Source: Streptomyces naphthomycinicus
Lineage (GTDB): Bacteria; Actinomycetota; Actinomycetes; Streptomycetales; Streptomycetaceae
Direction of reading: 5' to 3'
NCBI RefSeq assembly: GCF_020400595.1
Contig: NZ_JAINRE010000083.1
Location: forward strand, 1 to 8,742
DNA: 8,742 nt
Each line of letters begins with the position of its first letter. Within the stretch, counting starts at the first letter, position 1. A program made the position numbers and the translations under genes. A model generated the notes under the pieces. It made no database searches, was not told where the DNA came from, and worked only from the letters and a program-made list of their open reading frames with translations. Below, in pieces: positions 1 through 4,929 of the stretch.

Positions 1-344
1 CCGCCCTGGGTGTTGCCGTTGCCGTTGCCCTGGGTGCCGCCCTGGGTGTTGCCGTTGCCGCCGCCCTGGGTGCCTCCCTGGGTGTTGCCGTTGCCGCCGC
101 CCTGGGTGCCGCCCTGGGTGTTCCCGTTGCCGTTGCCCTGCGTACCTCCCTGGGTGTTCCCGTTGCCGTTGCCCTGCGTACCTCCCTGGGTGTTCCCGTT
201 GCCGTTGCCCTGCGTGCCTCCCTGGGTGTTCCCGTTGCCGTTGCCCTGCGTACCTCCCTGGGTGTTGCCGTTGCCGCCGCCCTGGGTGCCGCCCTGGGTG
301 TTGCCGTTCCCGCCGCCCTGCGTACCGCCCTGGGTGTTGCCGCC
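1..344 (-). repeat. 36-bp coding tandem repeat inside the secreted repeat gene
   Basis: The period is 36 bp (12 codons), with about 9.5 copies before the left edge. Four consecutive units around 124-267 differ at only one or two bases, including synonymous changes such as gtacct versus gtgcct. Two unit types alternate in blocks: one encodes GNGNG and the other GGNG before NTQGG. The near identity at DNA level points to recent expansion or homogenisation rather than protein-level selection alone. Copy number is likely to vary between strains and to be fragile in assemblies. Confidence 0.9.
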
Positions 345-539
345 CCTGGGCATGTTGCCCTTGTTGGGCATGTTGTTCTGGTTGCGCTGCTGGTGATGCT
401 GGTTGGACGCATGCGCGGCGTGGTGGTTCATCGGCGCGGCCTCGGCGCTCGCCACACCGAGGCCTCCGGCGGCCAGAGCAGCGATGCAGGAGATACCGGC
501 GATACGGGCAGCTATGTGACGTCGAGAGTTGATGAACAT
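1..539 (-). CDS. Secreted Asn/Gln/Gly-rich tandem-repeat protein (3' end outside window)
   Basis: Not a family I can name. The visible 179 codons start at ATG 539-537, with GAGG seven bases upstream. Residues 1-34 look like a Sec signal peptide: RRH near the N-terminus, a hydrophobic stretch around residues 11-30, and a cleavage site near ASA/AEA at 30-34. Residues 37-65 are rich in His, Gln and Asn. From residue 66 the protein is a 12-residue repeat, NTQGGTQGxGNG, with about nine full copies before the window edge. It therefore has no visible C-terminus, and total length is unknown. The mature part has almost no hydrophobic or acidic residues, so it should be an exported, extended or beta-stacked low-complexity protein at the cell surface or released. 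The complete gene at 1289-1930 has a similar plan. Function is unknown; a structural, amyloid-like or adhesive role is inference only. Confidence 0.85.
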   Translation of the reverse strand, partial: MFINSRRHIAARIAGISCIAALAAGGLGVASAEAAPMNHHAAHASNQHHQQRNQNNMPNKGNMPRGGNTQGGTQGGGNGNTQGGTQGGGNGNTQGGTQGNGNGNTQGGTQGNGNGNTQGGTQGNGNGNTQGGTQGNGNGNTQGGTQGGGNGNTQGGTQGGGNGNTQGGTQGNGNGNTQG

Positions 540-546
540 GAGAGAA

Positions 547-550
547 CCTC
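547..550 (-). promoter_or_regulatory. Ribosome binding site for the first repeat protein
   Basis: GAGG on the minus strand is followed by seven bases and then ATG at 539. It supports this start, which also gives a clean signal peptide. Confidence 0.6.
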
Positions 551-637
551 GTATTTCCAATTTCTGGGGGGATGCAGTTCCGGTTGGATGAACTTGCGTA
601 ATTAATTTCAGCCGTTTTGACCGCTGCCGTGTGTCCC

Positions 638-657
638 CCGGTCGGAGGACCGACCGG
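638..657. other. Perfect 8-bp stem-loop
   Basis: CCGGTCGG at 638-645 pairs with CCGACCGG at 650-657 around the tetraloop AGGA. It lies about 100 bp upstream of the start of the leftward repeat gene, beside the AT-rich pocket. It could be an operator or the end of a transcript entering from the right; the sequence does not decide. Confidence 0.5.
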
Positions 658-696
658 CTGACGCATCCGTCGGTACGTCGGCCGAGACGAACGGCG

Positions 697-760
697 GAGC
701 CCCCGCACCGACAGCCCGGCCCGGCCCCGGGCGGTGCGGGGCCGGGCCGGTGCGGGGCTC
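697..760 (-). terminator. Very strong GC hairpin, probable terminator
   Basis: CCGGCCCGGCCCC (716-728) pairs perfectly with GGGGCCGGGCCGG (738-750). An outer stem, CCCCGCACCG (701-710) with CGGTGCGGGG (748-757), extends it and shares three bases of the right arm with the inner stem. GAG (697-699) can pair with CTC (758-760). It starts about 46 bp past the stop of the methyltransferase remnant read on the minus strand. This suits a factor-independent terminator of the GC-hairpin, no-U-tract kind common in Streptomyces. Being nearly symmetrical, it could act in both directions. Confidence 0.55.
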
Positions 761-805
761 TCGGACGTCGTTGGACGTCGTTGCGGCCGGCGGGCGTGAC
801 CGGTG

Positions 806-1003
806 TCAGCTGCCCGGCAGACGCGTGCCGGCGATCACGCTGAGGTCTGCCGCGAGGCGGAGTTCGGTGGCGCGGAGTCCGGGGTGTTCGAGCCAGTGCA
901 GTCGGGGCCGGTCAGGTGCGCCGCCGAACCGGGGCGGCCAGGTGGTGGCCGGGGTGAAGTCGTCGATCACCACCGTGCCGCCCGGATGCGGGCCCGTTCC
1001 GGA
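806..1003 (-). pseudogene. C-terminal remnant of a probable SAM-dependent O-methyltransferase
   Basis: Sixty-five codons on the minus strand end at TGA (808-806). They have almost exclusively G/C third positions, as expected for a real Streptomyces coding frame. The translation contains GGTVVIDDFTP, then TWPPRFGG, RLHWLEHPGLRATELRL and a closing VIAGTR. This resembles the end of class I O-methyltransferases, where GG(T/L)VVxDDF is the strand before the last helices. The frame is closed upstream by a TGA at 1006-1004. There is no plausible start codon and no SAM-binding N-terminal domain. I read it as a truncated gene left behind by deletion, with the rest gone or scrambled beyond recognition. 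The family assignment is from memory of the motif; an intact small gene is unlikely. Confidence 0.6.
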
Positions 1004-1170
1004 TCACCTTCGACGCTGGTCGACCGGGTGCCTGGAGACGCGCCCGAACGTCGTCACGGCAGGCGTCCGTTCCCCGAAGCGACATGGCGCGCATTGTCGC
1101 CGTGCGGCCGCCTGGCCGGGCCGGGCCGGTGCGGGTCAGGGGAGGGCGGCGGCGGGACCGGTCCGGCTCA

Positions 1171-1209
1171 CGGCACGGCCGGGCGCGGCACGGCCGGGCG
1201 CGGCACGGC
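1171..1209. repeat. 15-bp tandem repeat, about 2.6 copies
   Basis: The unit cggcacggccgggcg occurs at 1171-1185 and 1186-1200, with a partial copy at 1201-1209. It is non-coding as far as I can tell. Confidence 0.8.
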
Positions 1210-1210
1210 A

Positions 1211-1268
1211 AGGCCCCCGGGCCGCGGTGCCGGACGTCGTGCGTCTCGCTCACCGGCCCCGGGGGCCT
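1211..1268 (-). terminator. Inverted repeat after the second repeat gene
   Basis: AGGCCCCCGGG (1211-1221) is an exact reverse complement of CCCGGGGGCCT (1258-1268), with 36 bases between. It begins 20 bp past the stop of the leftward gene ending at 1289. It probably ends that transcript. Confidence 0.5.
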
Positions 1269-1288
1269 CGCCCGTCACGGCAGCGGTC

Positions 1289-1930
1289 TCACGGCTTCAT
1301 CGCCGCGGCGACCAGCTCGAACGAGCTGGCGATGAGCTTCTCCGTCTCCTCGCCGATGGCCGCCGCGGCGTCCCGGGTGACGCCCTGCGTGGCTCCTTGG
1401 GTGTTGTTGGTGCCGCCCTGCGTCGCGCCCTGGGTGTTGTTGTTCCCGGCGCCCTGGGTCGCGCCCTGGACGTTGTTGGTGCCGCCCTGGGTACCGCCCA
1501 GGGTGTTGCGCGTACCGGTCTGGGCGCCGCCCTGGACGTTGTTGGTCCCGCTCTGCGTGCCGCCCTGCGCGTTGTGGGTCCCGCCGATCTGGGTGCCGCC
1601 CTGGGTGTTGTTGGTGCCGCCCTGCGCACCGCCCTGGATGTTGTGGGTACCGCCCTGCGCGGCGCTCTGCGTGTTGCCGGTGCCGCCCTGGGTGTTTCCG
1701 TTGCCGCCCTGCGTGCCGCCCTGGCCGTTGCCGACCTGGACGTTATTGCTGTTTCCGTCCCCCTTATTGGTGATGTCACCGACAAACCCGCCATTATTAA
1801 TGATGATAGTGAGCGGAGCGGGGGGCGCGGGATCGTAGCGGATTTCCGCGGAAGCCTGGCCCGCTGTTGCGCCCGTCAGTGCCACGGCGGCGGCAAAAGA
1901 CAGAGTTGTGCAGATACCAACCCTTTTCAC
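1289..1930 (-). CDS. Secreted Gly/Asn/Gln/Thr repeat protein with helical C-terminal tail
   Basis: A 213-residue protein of unrecognised family. The start is GTG at 1930: GAGAGGG lies five bases upstream, and the N-terminus is then a clean signal peptide (MKRVGICTTL, hydrophobic to residue 20, ASA at 26-28). A longer frame from 1999 would bury the signal. The mature protein has a short Pro-rich piece (34-39), a hydrophobic strand LTIIINNGGFVGDI (40-53), and a repeat zone (about 70-183) of 11 or 12 residues, GGTxNxQGGxQ. It ends in a non-repeat tail (184-213) that should form an amphipathic helix (IGEETEKLIASSFELVAAAM). The regular Gly/Asn/Gln spacing suggests a stacked beta structure or fibre. 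The tail could be a cap or a docking segment. It shares architecture with the gene at 1-539 but has more diverged repeats. Surface or extracellular structural function is inferred. Confidence 0.88.
   Translation of the reverse strand: MKRVGICTTLSFAAAVALTGATAGQASAEIRYDPAPPAPLTIIINNGGFVGDITNKGDGNSNNVQVGNGQGGTQGGNGNTQGGTGNTQSAAQGGTHNIQGGAQGGTNNTQGGTQIGGTHNAQGGTQSGTNNVQGGAQTGTRNTLGGTQGGTNNVQGATQGAGNNNTQGATQGGTNNTQGATQGVTRDAAAAIGEETEKLIASSFELVAAAMKP
1382..1723 (-). repeat. Degenerate 33/36-bp coding repeat
   Basis: The repeat is mostly 11 residues (33 bp) with occasional 12-residue units. The motif is GTNNVQGGAQT or GTNNTQGATQG. The fixed positions are the Asn before x-Gln-Gly and the following (Thr/Ala)-Gln. 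Units differ far more than in the 36-bp array at 1-344, so this array is older or less homogenised. Confidence 0.85.
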
Positions 1931-1935
1931 AGCAG

Positions 1936-1942
1936 CCCTCTC
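1936..1942 (-). promoter_or_regulatory. Ribosome binding site fixing the GTG start
   Basis: GAGAGGG on the minus strand is five bases before GTG at 1930. It decides the start against the upstream ATG at 1999. Confidence 0.7.
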
Positions 1943-1959
1943 GTGCGGTGGATAGCAGA

Positions 1960-1972
1960 CAGGAATTTCCTG
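1960..1972. promoter_or_regulatory. Palindrome CAGGAA-T-TTCCTG upstream of the second repeat gene
   Basis: A perfect 6+1+6 palindrome lies 30 bp upstream of the GTG start, in the expected promoter zone. It could be a repressor or activator site. No match to a named operator is claimed. Confidence 0.35.
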
Positions 1973-2064
1973 CCGGACCAAACTGTCGTAAAACGCCACT
2001 TCCCGAGCAGAGCGACACGGGGCATGTCACCCGTACAGAGTGTGTGCCGGTGACACCGTGACCG

Positions 2065-2106
2065 GGGCGGCGCGTCGCCGCCCGCGGCCCCTGCCCCCAG
2101 GGGGCC
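2065..2106 (-). terminator. Two hairpins just after the ion-channel gene
   Basis: GGGCGGCG (2065-2072) pairs with CGCCGCCC (2076-2083) around a three-base loop. GGCCCC (2086-2091) pairs with GGGGCC (2101-2106). Both lie within 50 bp past the stop of the leftward channel gene and before the next gene's promoter region, so termination is the simplest reading. Confidence 0.5.
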
Positions 2107-2114
2107 GGCGGATC

Positions 2115-3110
2115 TCATGTGATCGCGAAACCGATGCTGATGGCGTTCGCGATCAGGTACGCGGCCGTGGTGGACAGGGCCACGAAGGTGTTCGTCCGCC
2201 GCACCGAGGCCCTCTTGCCGGCCTCGGCCCACCGCCACAGGATGTAGGTCGTGCAGCCCACGCCCACCAGCGTGTAGGCCAGAGTGGCCAGATGGATCTG
2301 ATCGACCAGGGTCACTCCGAAGAGCGTCCCGGTCAGGCTCACCGAACGCATGCTGACGACCACGCTGAAGAGGGACGCGCCGAGGATCCCGTACCGTGAT
2401 CCCAGTACGGTGACGAAATCGCTCGACCAGATCCAGTACGAGATCAAAGAGCTGAGAAACGCGACGTACGCGGGCCATGCCTGCCTGATGAAGCCGGCCA
2501 CGTCCACCCGCTCCAGGCCGAGACCGATGACGAACTGGCTGTACCGGCTCTTCTGTCCGTGGGTGATCCGCGGGTCCCCGAAGGACGTCCGGTAGACGTG
2601 CGTCGTCACCCGCACGCCGAAGTCCCTGATCCTGAACCCCTCCAGGCTGATGGCGTGGTCGTACCCGGAGTTCGCGGCATCGGGCGCGTAGGTGAACTGG
2701 GAGGAGTTGAGCTCGGAGTCCTCCACCTTGATCCGTACGTCCTGCTTGTCGAACGGATACTCGCTCAGATTGAAGTCCTGCCGGAATGTCCCGGACACCT
2801 TCACCTGGGACCAGTAGGCGCTGCCGACCTTCTCCACGGACCTGTCGCTCTGGGTGACCTGCGTGGCGTTGGTGAATTCCAGGCGCCGGGTGGCGTCGAG
2901 TCCTGCGCTCGGGCACACACTCCACAGCCAGAAATCCGCGTTGATGGTCCGCGGTGAGACATCCAGCCCGTACAGGTCCGTGAGATATGCTCCGACACGG
3001 CAGACGGGCACGGCCGATGCGGCAGGAGCCGGAATTATCGAGGCGGCCGTGAAAAGCATGGCGAACAGCAGAAGGATGACAGCCCTCCGGCGCGCCCGGG
3101 GCCCTGGCAT
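2115..3110 (-). CDS. Prokaryotic pentameric ligand-gated ion channel (Cys-loop receptor family)
   Basis: Each 331-residue subunit should assemble as a membrane pentamer, with an outside ligand domain gating a central pore. A signal peptide (1-33; RARRR then a hydrophobic core, ASA) leads into an extracellular domain (about 36-205). VGAYLTDLYGLD and ADFWLW (39-63) match the first beta strands of the family. FNLSEYPFDKQDVRIKVEDS (113-132) is the family's signature loop with its Pro-Phe-Asp, and it lacks the flanking disulfide cysteines, as in other bacterial members. Four membrane spans follow: M1 206-228 (RQAWP), pore-lining M2 about 240-262, M3 about 266-291 (LVDQIHLATLAYTL) and M4 about 308-330. 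Length fits bacterial homologues such as GLIC and ELIC. ATG 3110 is chosen because it gives the signal peptide; AAGGA is only one base away, and ATG 3167 is an alternative. Ligand and ion selectivity are unknown. Confidence 0.88.
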   Translation of the reverse strand: MPGPRARRRAVILLLFAMLFTAASIIPAPAASAVPVCRVGAYLTDLYGLDVSPRTINADFWLWSVCPSAGLDATRRLEFTNATQVTQSDRSVEKVGSAYWSQVKVSGTFRQDFNLSEYPFDKQDVRIKVEDSELNSSQFTYAPDAANSGYDHAISLEGFRIRDFGVRVTTHVYRTSFGDPRITHGQKSRYSQFVIGLGLERVDVAGFIRQAWPAYVAFLSSLISYWIWSSDFVTVLGSRYGILGASLFSVVVSMRSVSLTGTLFGVTLVDQIHLATLAYTLVGVGCTTYILWRWAEAGKRASVRRTNTFVALSTTAAYLIANAISIGFAIT

Positions 3111-3115
3111 GTCCT

Positions 3116-3319
3116 TCAGGAATCCGTGAGGAAATCGGTGAGGACAGGGGAAGCCAGGTCTCGCCATGTTTTCAAAATATCGGAGCGCACCGGGTGCCTT
3201 CCGGGCTGACACACCACCCCGGTCGTCTCTTTCCGCCCCGCCCGCCGGATCGCCTTCTCCAGCAGCGTGAAGGACTCGGGCGCCCCGCCCGGCTGCGGCT
3301 TGCCCTCCTTGTGGCCCAC
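3116..3319 (-). CDS. Small hypothetical protein or gene remnant upstream of the channel
   Basis: Not recognised. The frame ending at TGA 3118-3116 has 35 of its first 36 codons, from GTG 3319, ending in G or C. This is strong evidence of coding in this genome; the bias weakens towards the end. The visible protein is hydrophilic and charged (HKEGKPQPGGAPESFTLLEK, then IRRAGRK and DILKTWRDLA), without signal or membrane segments. No good ribosome site precedes GTG 3319, and the frame could extend to ATG 3415, but that extension has poorer codon bias. A different frame (ATG 3381, passing through PRDSVQRAASW) has better bias just upstream, so an older longer gene may have suffered a frameshift near 3335. 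Its stop is six bases before the channel ATG (TGAAGGACATG), allowing translational coupling. Confidence 0.45.
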   Translation of the reverse strand: MGHKEGKPQPGGAPESFTLLEKAIRRAGRKETTGVVCQPGRHPVRSDILKTWRDLASPVLTDFLTDS

Positions 3320-3406
3320 GACGCGGCACGCTGGACGCTGTCCCGCGGCATCACCGGGCAGCGGCGGCCGGGAGAGAGCATGTCCCCGGCCGGGTGACCG
3401 GCCCGA

Positions 3407-3435
3407 GATCAGCACCCCCTACTCTTCCGCTGATC
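3407..3435. promoter_or_regulatory. Inverted repeat GATCAGC-N15-GCTGATC in a divergent promoter region
   Basis: Seven-base arms at 3407-3413 and 3429-3435 are exact reverse complements. They lie 41 bp before the start of the rightward membrane-protein gene and in the upstream region of the leftward channel cluster. A regulator could bind here and control either side. The arms contain GATC-type palindromes, so chance occurrence cannot be excluded. Confidence 0.35.
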
Positions 3436-3476
3436 GACACCACCACGCACACGGAACCGGCACGGGGGAAAGACGC

Positions 3477-4616
3477 ATGACATACCGGCGCGCGGCGATA
3501 CCGGCACTGACGGGGAGCCTGCTGATCACGCTCCTGCTGTGGTGGGCGGGAGCCAGTACCCAGGCACTGCGGCTACGCGGCACCACCAACGTGTTCGGCC
3601 CGCAGACCGCGGGCGAACTCCTGCGCTGGCTCACCCCCTGGTCCTACGACGCCCCTCCCGCCCTGCTGTCCGGCGGAGCCGCCGCAACGGGCACGAGCGC
3701 CGACGCGGCCCTGAGCGCAGCCGCCCGGTACTCCGACCTGTACGGCACCGCGATGCAGATCAGGTTCGTCGCCCTCTTCGTCTTCTTCCTGGCCGGCGCG
3801 CTCCTGCTGCTGCGCGGAATCCCGCCGGTGCGGGGCCGCACACCGGCCGCGCTGCTGGCGCTGTGGGCCTGGGGCCCGGTGGCCGGAACGCTCGCCGTGA
3901 CCGTCTCCGCGCCCTGGCTGATCGCCTCCCGGGGGCACGGCAGCTTCCGGATCCTGCCGCAACTGGCGGGCGTGATCGCATCGAGCGGTCCGGTCACGGT
4001 GTTCGCGGCACTGCCGGCCGCCGTGGTCACCGTGCTCGTGGCGCGCGCCACCGCCAAGGGCGCGGACCCGCTGCCCCGGACCCCGGTGCCCCCGCACGCC
4101 GCCCGGCTGGCCGCGAGCGCCGGCACCGCGGTGATCGCCCTGTCCCTGGTGGTCCTCTCCTACGTGTCCGTGGCCGCGTGGATCCAGACCTCCTTCAACG
4201 GCCGGGGACTGCTGTCCGAACCCGGCGACCTGCTGCGCCAGTGGCTGCTGCTCGGCGGCTGGACGGGCCCGTCCACCACACCGCTCGGCCACTGGCTGCT
4301 CTACCGGGCCGCCGACGCGCTCGTACTGGCCGTCGTGTGGTGGGCGCTGCGGCTGCTGCCCGCTCTGCTCACCCGTACCACCGCACCGCTCATGGCCGCG
4401 GGCGCGGTCTGCGCCACCGTCCTCGGCCTGCTGGCAAGCCAGATACTGCACATGGCGCTCGACGGCACCGCCGCCGTATGGGGCCCCGCCCATCTGTTCT
4501 CCGGGCTCGGCGGAGGCGTCCCGGCCGCCCTCACCTTCGGCGTCGCCGCGGGCGCGGCGGCCCTGGTGACACTGCGGCTGGCCGGGCACCGCGACACCGG
4601 CGGCTCCCCCCGCTGA
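3477..4616 (+). CDS. Multi-span membrane protein of unknown function, probably internally duplicated
   Basis: A 379-residue integral membrane protein that I cannot assign to a named family. The start at ATG 3477 is supported by GGGGGAA six bases upstream and by the first membrane segment beginning shortly after. Hydrophobic spans are at about 9-27, 95-113, 122-150, 161-190, 207-235, 273-297, 303-325 and 345-370. The two halves share an order: one span, a long loop with an amphipathic Leu/Trp segment (AGELLRWLTPW at 45-55; PGDLLRQWLLLGGW at 249-262), then three spans. I infer a duplicated four-span unit. No transporter, kinase or protease motif is visible, and the C-terminus is a short hydrophilic tail. 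It is followed by 313 non-coding bases, so it is probably monocistronic. Its closest neighbour on the left is divergent. Confidence 0.85.
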   Translation: MTYRRAAIPALTGSLLITLLLWWAGASTQALRLRGTTNVFGPQTAGELLRWLTPWSYDAPPALLSGGAAATGTSADAALSAAARYSDLYGTAMQIRFVALFVFFLAGALLLLRGIPPVRGRTPAALLALWAWGPVAGTLAVTVSAPWLIASRGHGSFRILPQLAGVIASSGPVTVFAALPAAVVTVLVARATAKGADPLPRTPVPPHAARLAASAGTAVIALSLVVLSYVSVAAWIQTSFNGRGLLSEPGDLLRQWLLLGGWTGPSTTPLGHWLLYRAADALVLAVVWWALRLLPALLTRTTAPLMAAGAVCATVLGLLASQILHMALDGTAAVWGPAHLFSGLGGGVPAALTFGVAAGAAALVTLRLAGHRDTGGSPR

Positions 4617-4633
4617 CAGGCCCGCCCGGCACG

Positions 4634-4729
4634 CACCGGCCCCACCGCCCACCCGCCCCACCGCCCACCGGCCCCACCGCCCACCGGCCCCACCGCCCAC
4701 CGGCCCCACCGCCCACCGGGCCCACGCCC
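4634..4729. repeat. 16-bp tandem repeat, five copies plus a partial
   Basis: The unit caccggccccaccgcc occurs at 4634, 4650 (one base changed), 4666, 4682 and 4698, with a degenerate sixth copy from 4714. It is non-coding. Confidence 0.9.
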
Positions 4730-4789
4730 CACCACGACATGCCCGTCGGCCCCGGGCGCGATCCGCGCGGCAAGCCAGAACCGCCGCTT

Positions 4790-4866
4790 CCGCCCCCCGC
4801 CCTCGCCCCGCCCCCCTCGCCCCGCCCCCCTCGCCCCGCCCCCCTCGCCCCGCCCCCTCGCCTTGT
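4790..4866. repeat. 14-bp C-rich tandem repeat with G-quadruplex potential
   Basis: The unit tcgccccgcccccc repeats with tcg at 4803, 4817, 4831 and 4845, then one base short at 4858. The minus strand carries closely spaced runs of four to six G, more than enough for G-quadruplex formation. It ends about 65 bp before the TOPRIM gene. Confidence 0.85.
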
Positions 4867-4929
4867 CCGCCGCCCTCGCCTCGTCCGCGGCCCTCGCCAC
4901 GCCGCCGGTCATGGCGCACACTCACCCCC

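Larger units (their letters stand above)
540..805. other. Intergenic region with AT-rich pocket and strong hairpins
   Basis: I see no convincing gene here. Bases 594-625 hold an unusually AT-rich pocket (gtaattaattt) for this genome, a plausible location for the promoter of the leftward repeat gene, although I cannot assign -35/-10 boxes with confidence. Bases 638-657 form a perfect 8-bp stem (CCGGTCGG/CCGACCGG) with loop agga. Bases 697-760 form a long GC hairpin (listed separately). A 10-bp direct repeat, ggacgtcgtt, occurs twice at 763-782. Confidence 0.55.
1004..1288. other. GC-rich non-coding stretch between methyltransferase remnant and repeat gene
   Basis: No gene is supported here. 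It contains a 15-bp tandem repeat (1171-1209) and a terminator-like inverted repeat (1211-1268). Open frames through it are low-complexity Arg/Pro/Gly shadows. I found no recognisable upstream part of the methyltransferase in any frame. Confidence 0.5.
4617..4929. other. C-rich intergenic region with two minisatellites
   Basis: No gene is supported across this 313-bp gap. Bases 4634-4729 hold a 16-bp repeat and 4790-4866 a 14-bp repeat, separated by about 60 bp of ordinary sequence. Long open frames through here read only Pro/Thr/His/Arg or Gly/Trp/Arg strings. The promoter of the downstream TOPRIM gene must lie at the right end or further upstream; I see no clear boxes. Confidence 0.7.

Noticed and set aside
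1..344. Possible CRISPR array
   Set aside because: The 36-bp units are directly adjacent with no unique spacers and are in frame with a secreted protein.
10..396. Plus-strand open frame rich in Pro, Val, Leu and Trp
   Set aside because: It is the antisense of the 36-bp repeat array. The minus strand has a signal peptide, a ribosome site and sensible codons, whereas this frame is only a consequence of the repeat.
1289..1930. Second repeat protein as a chaplin or curlin
   Set aside because: It lacks the chaplin paired cysteines and hydrophobic domain. The repeat spacing and missing Ser/Ala-Val-Gln pattern do not fit curlin repeats.
750..2053. Long plus-strand open frames across the methyltransferase remnant and the second repeat gene
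   Set aside because: They are Arg/Gly/Ala/Pro shadows of GC-rich sequence antisense to the repeat gene, without recognisable domains or start signals.
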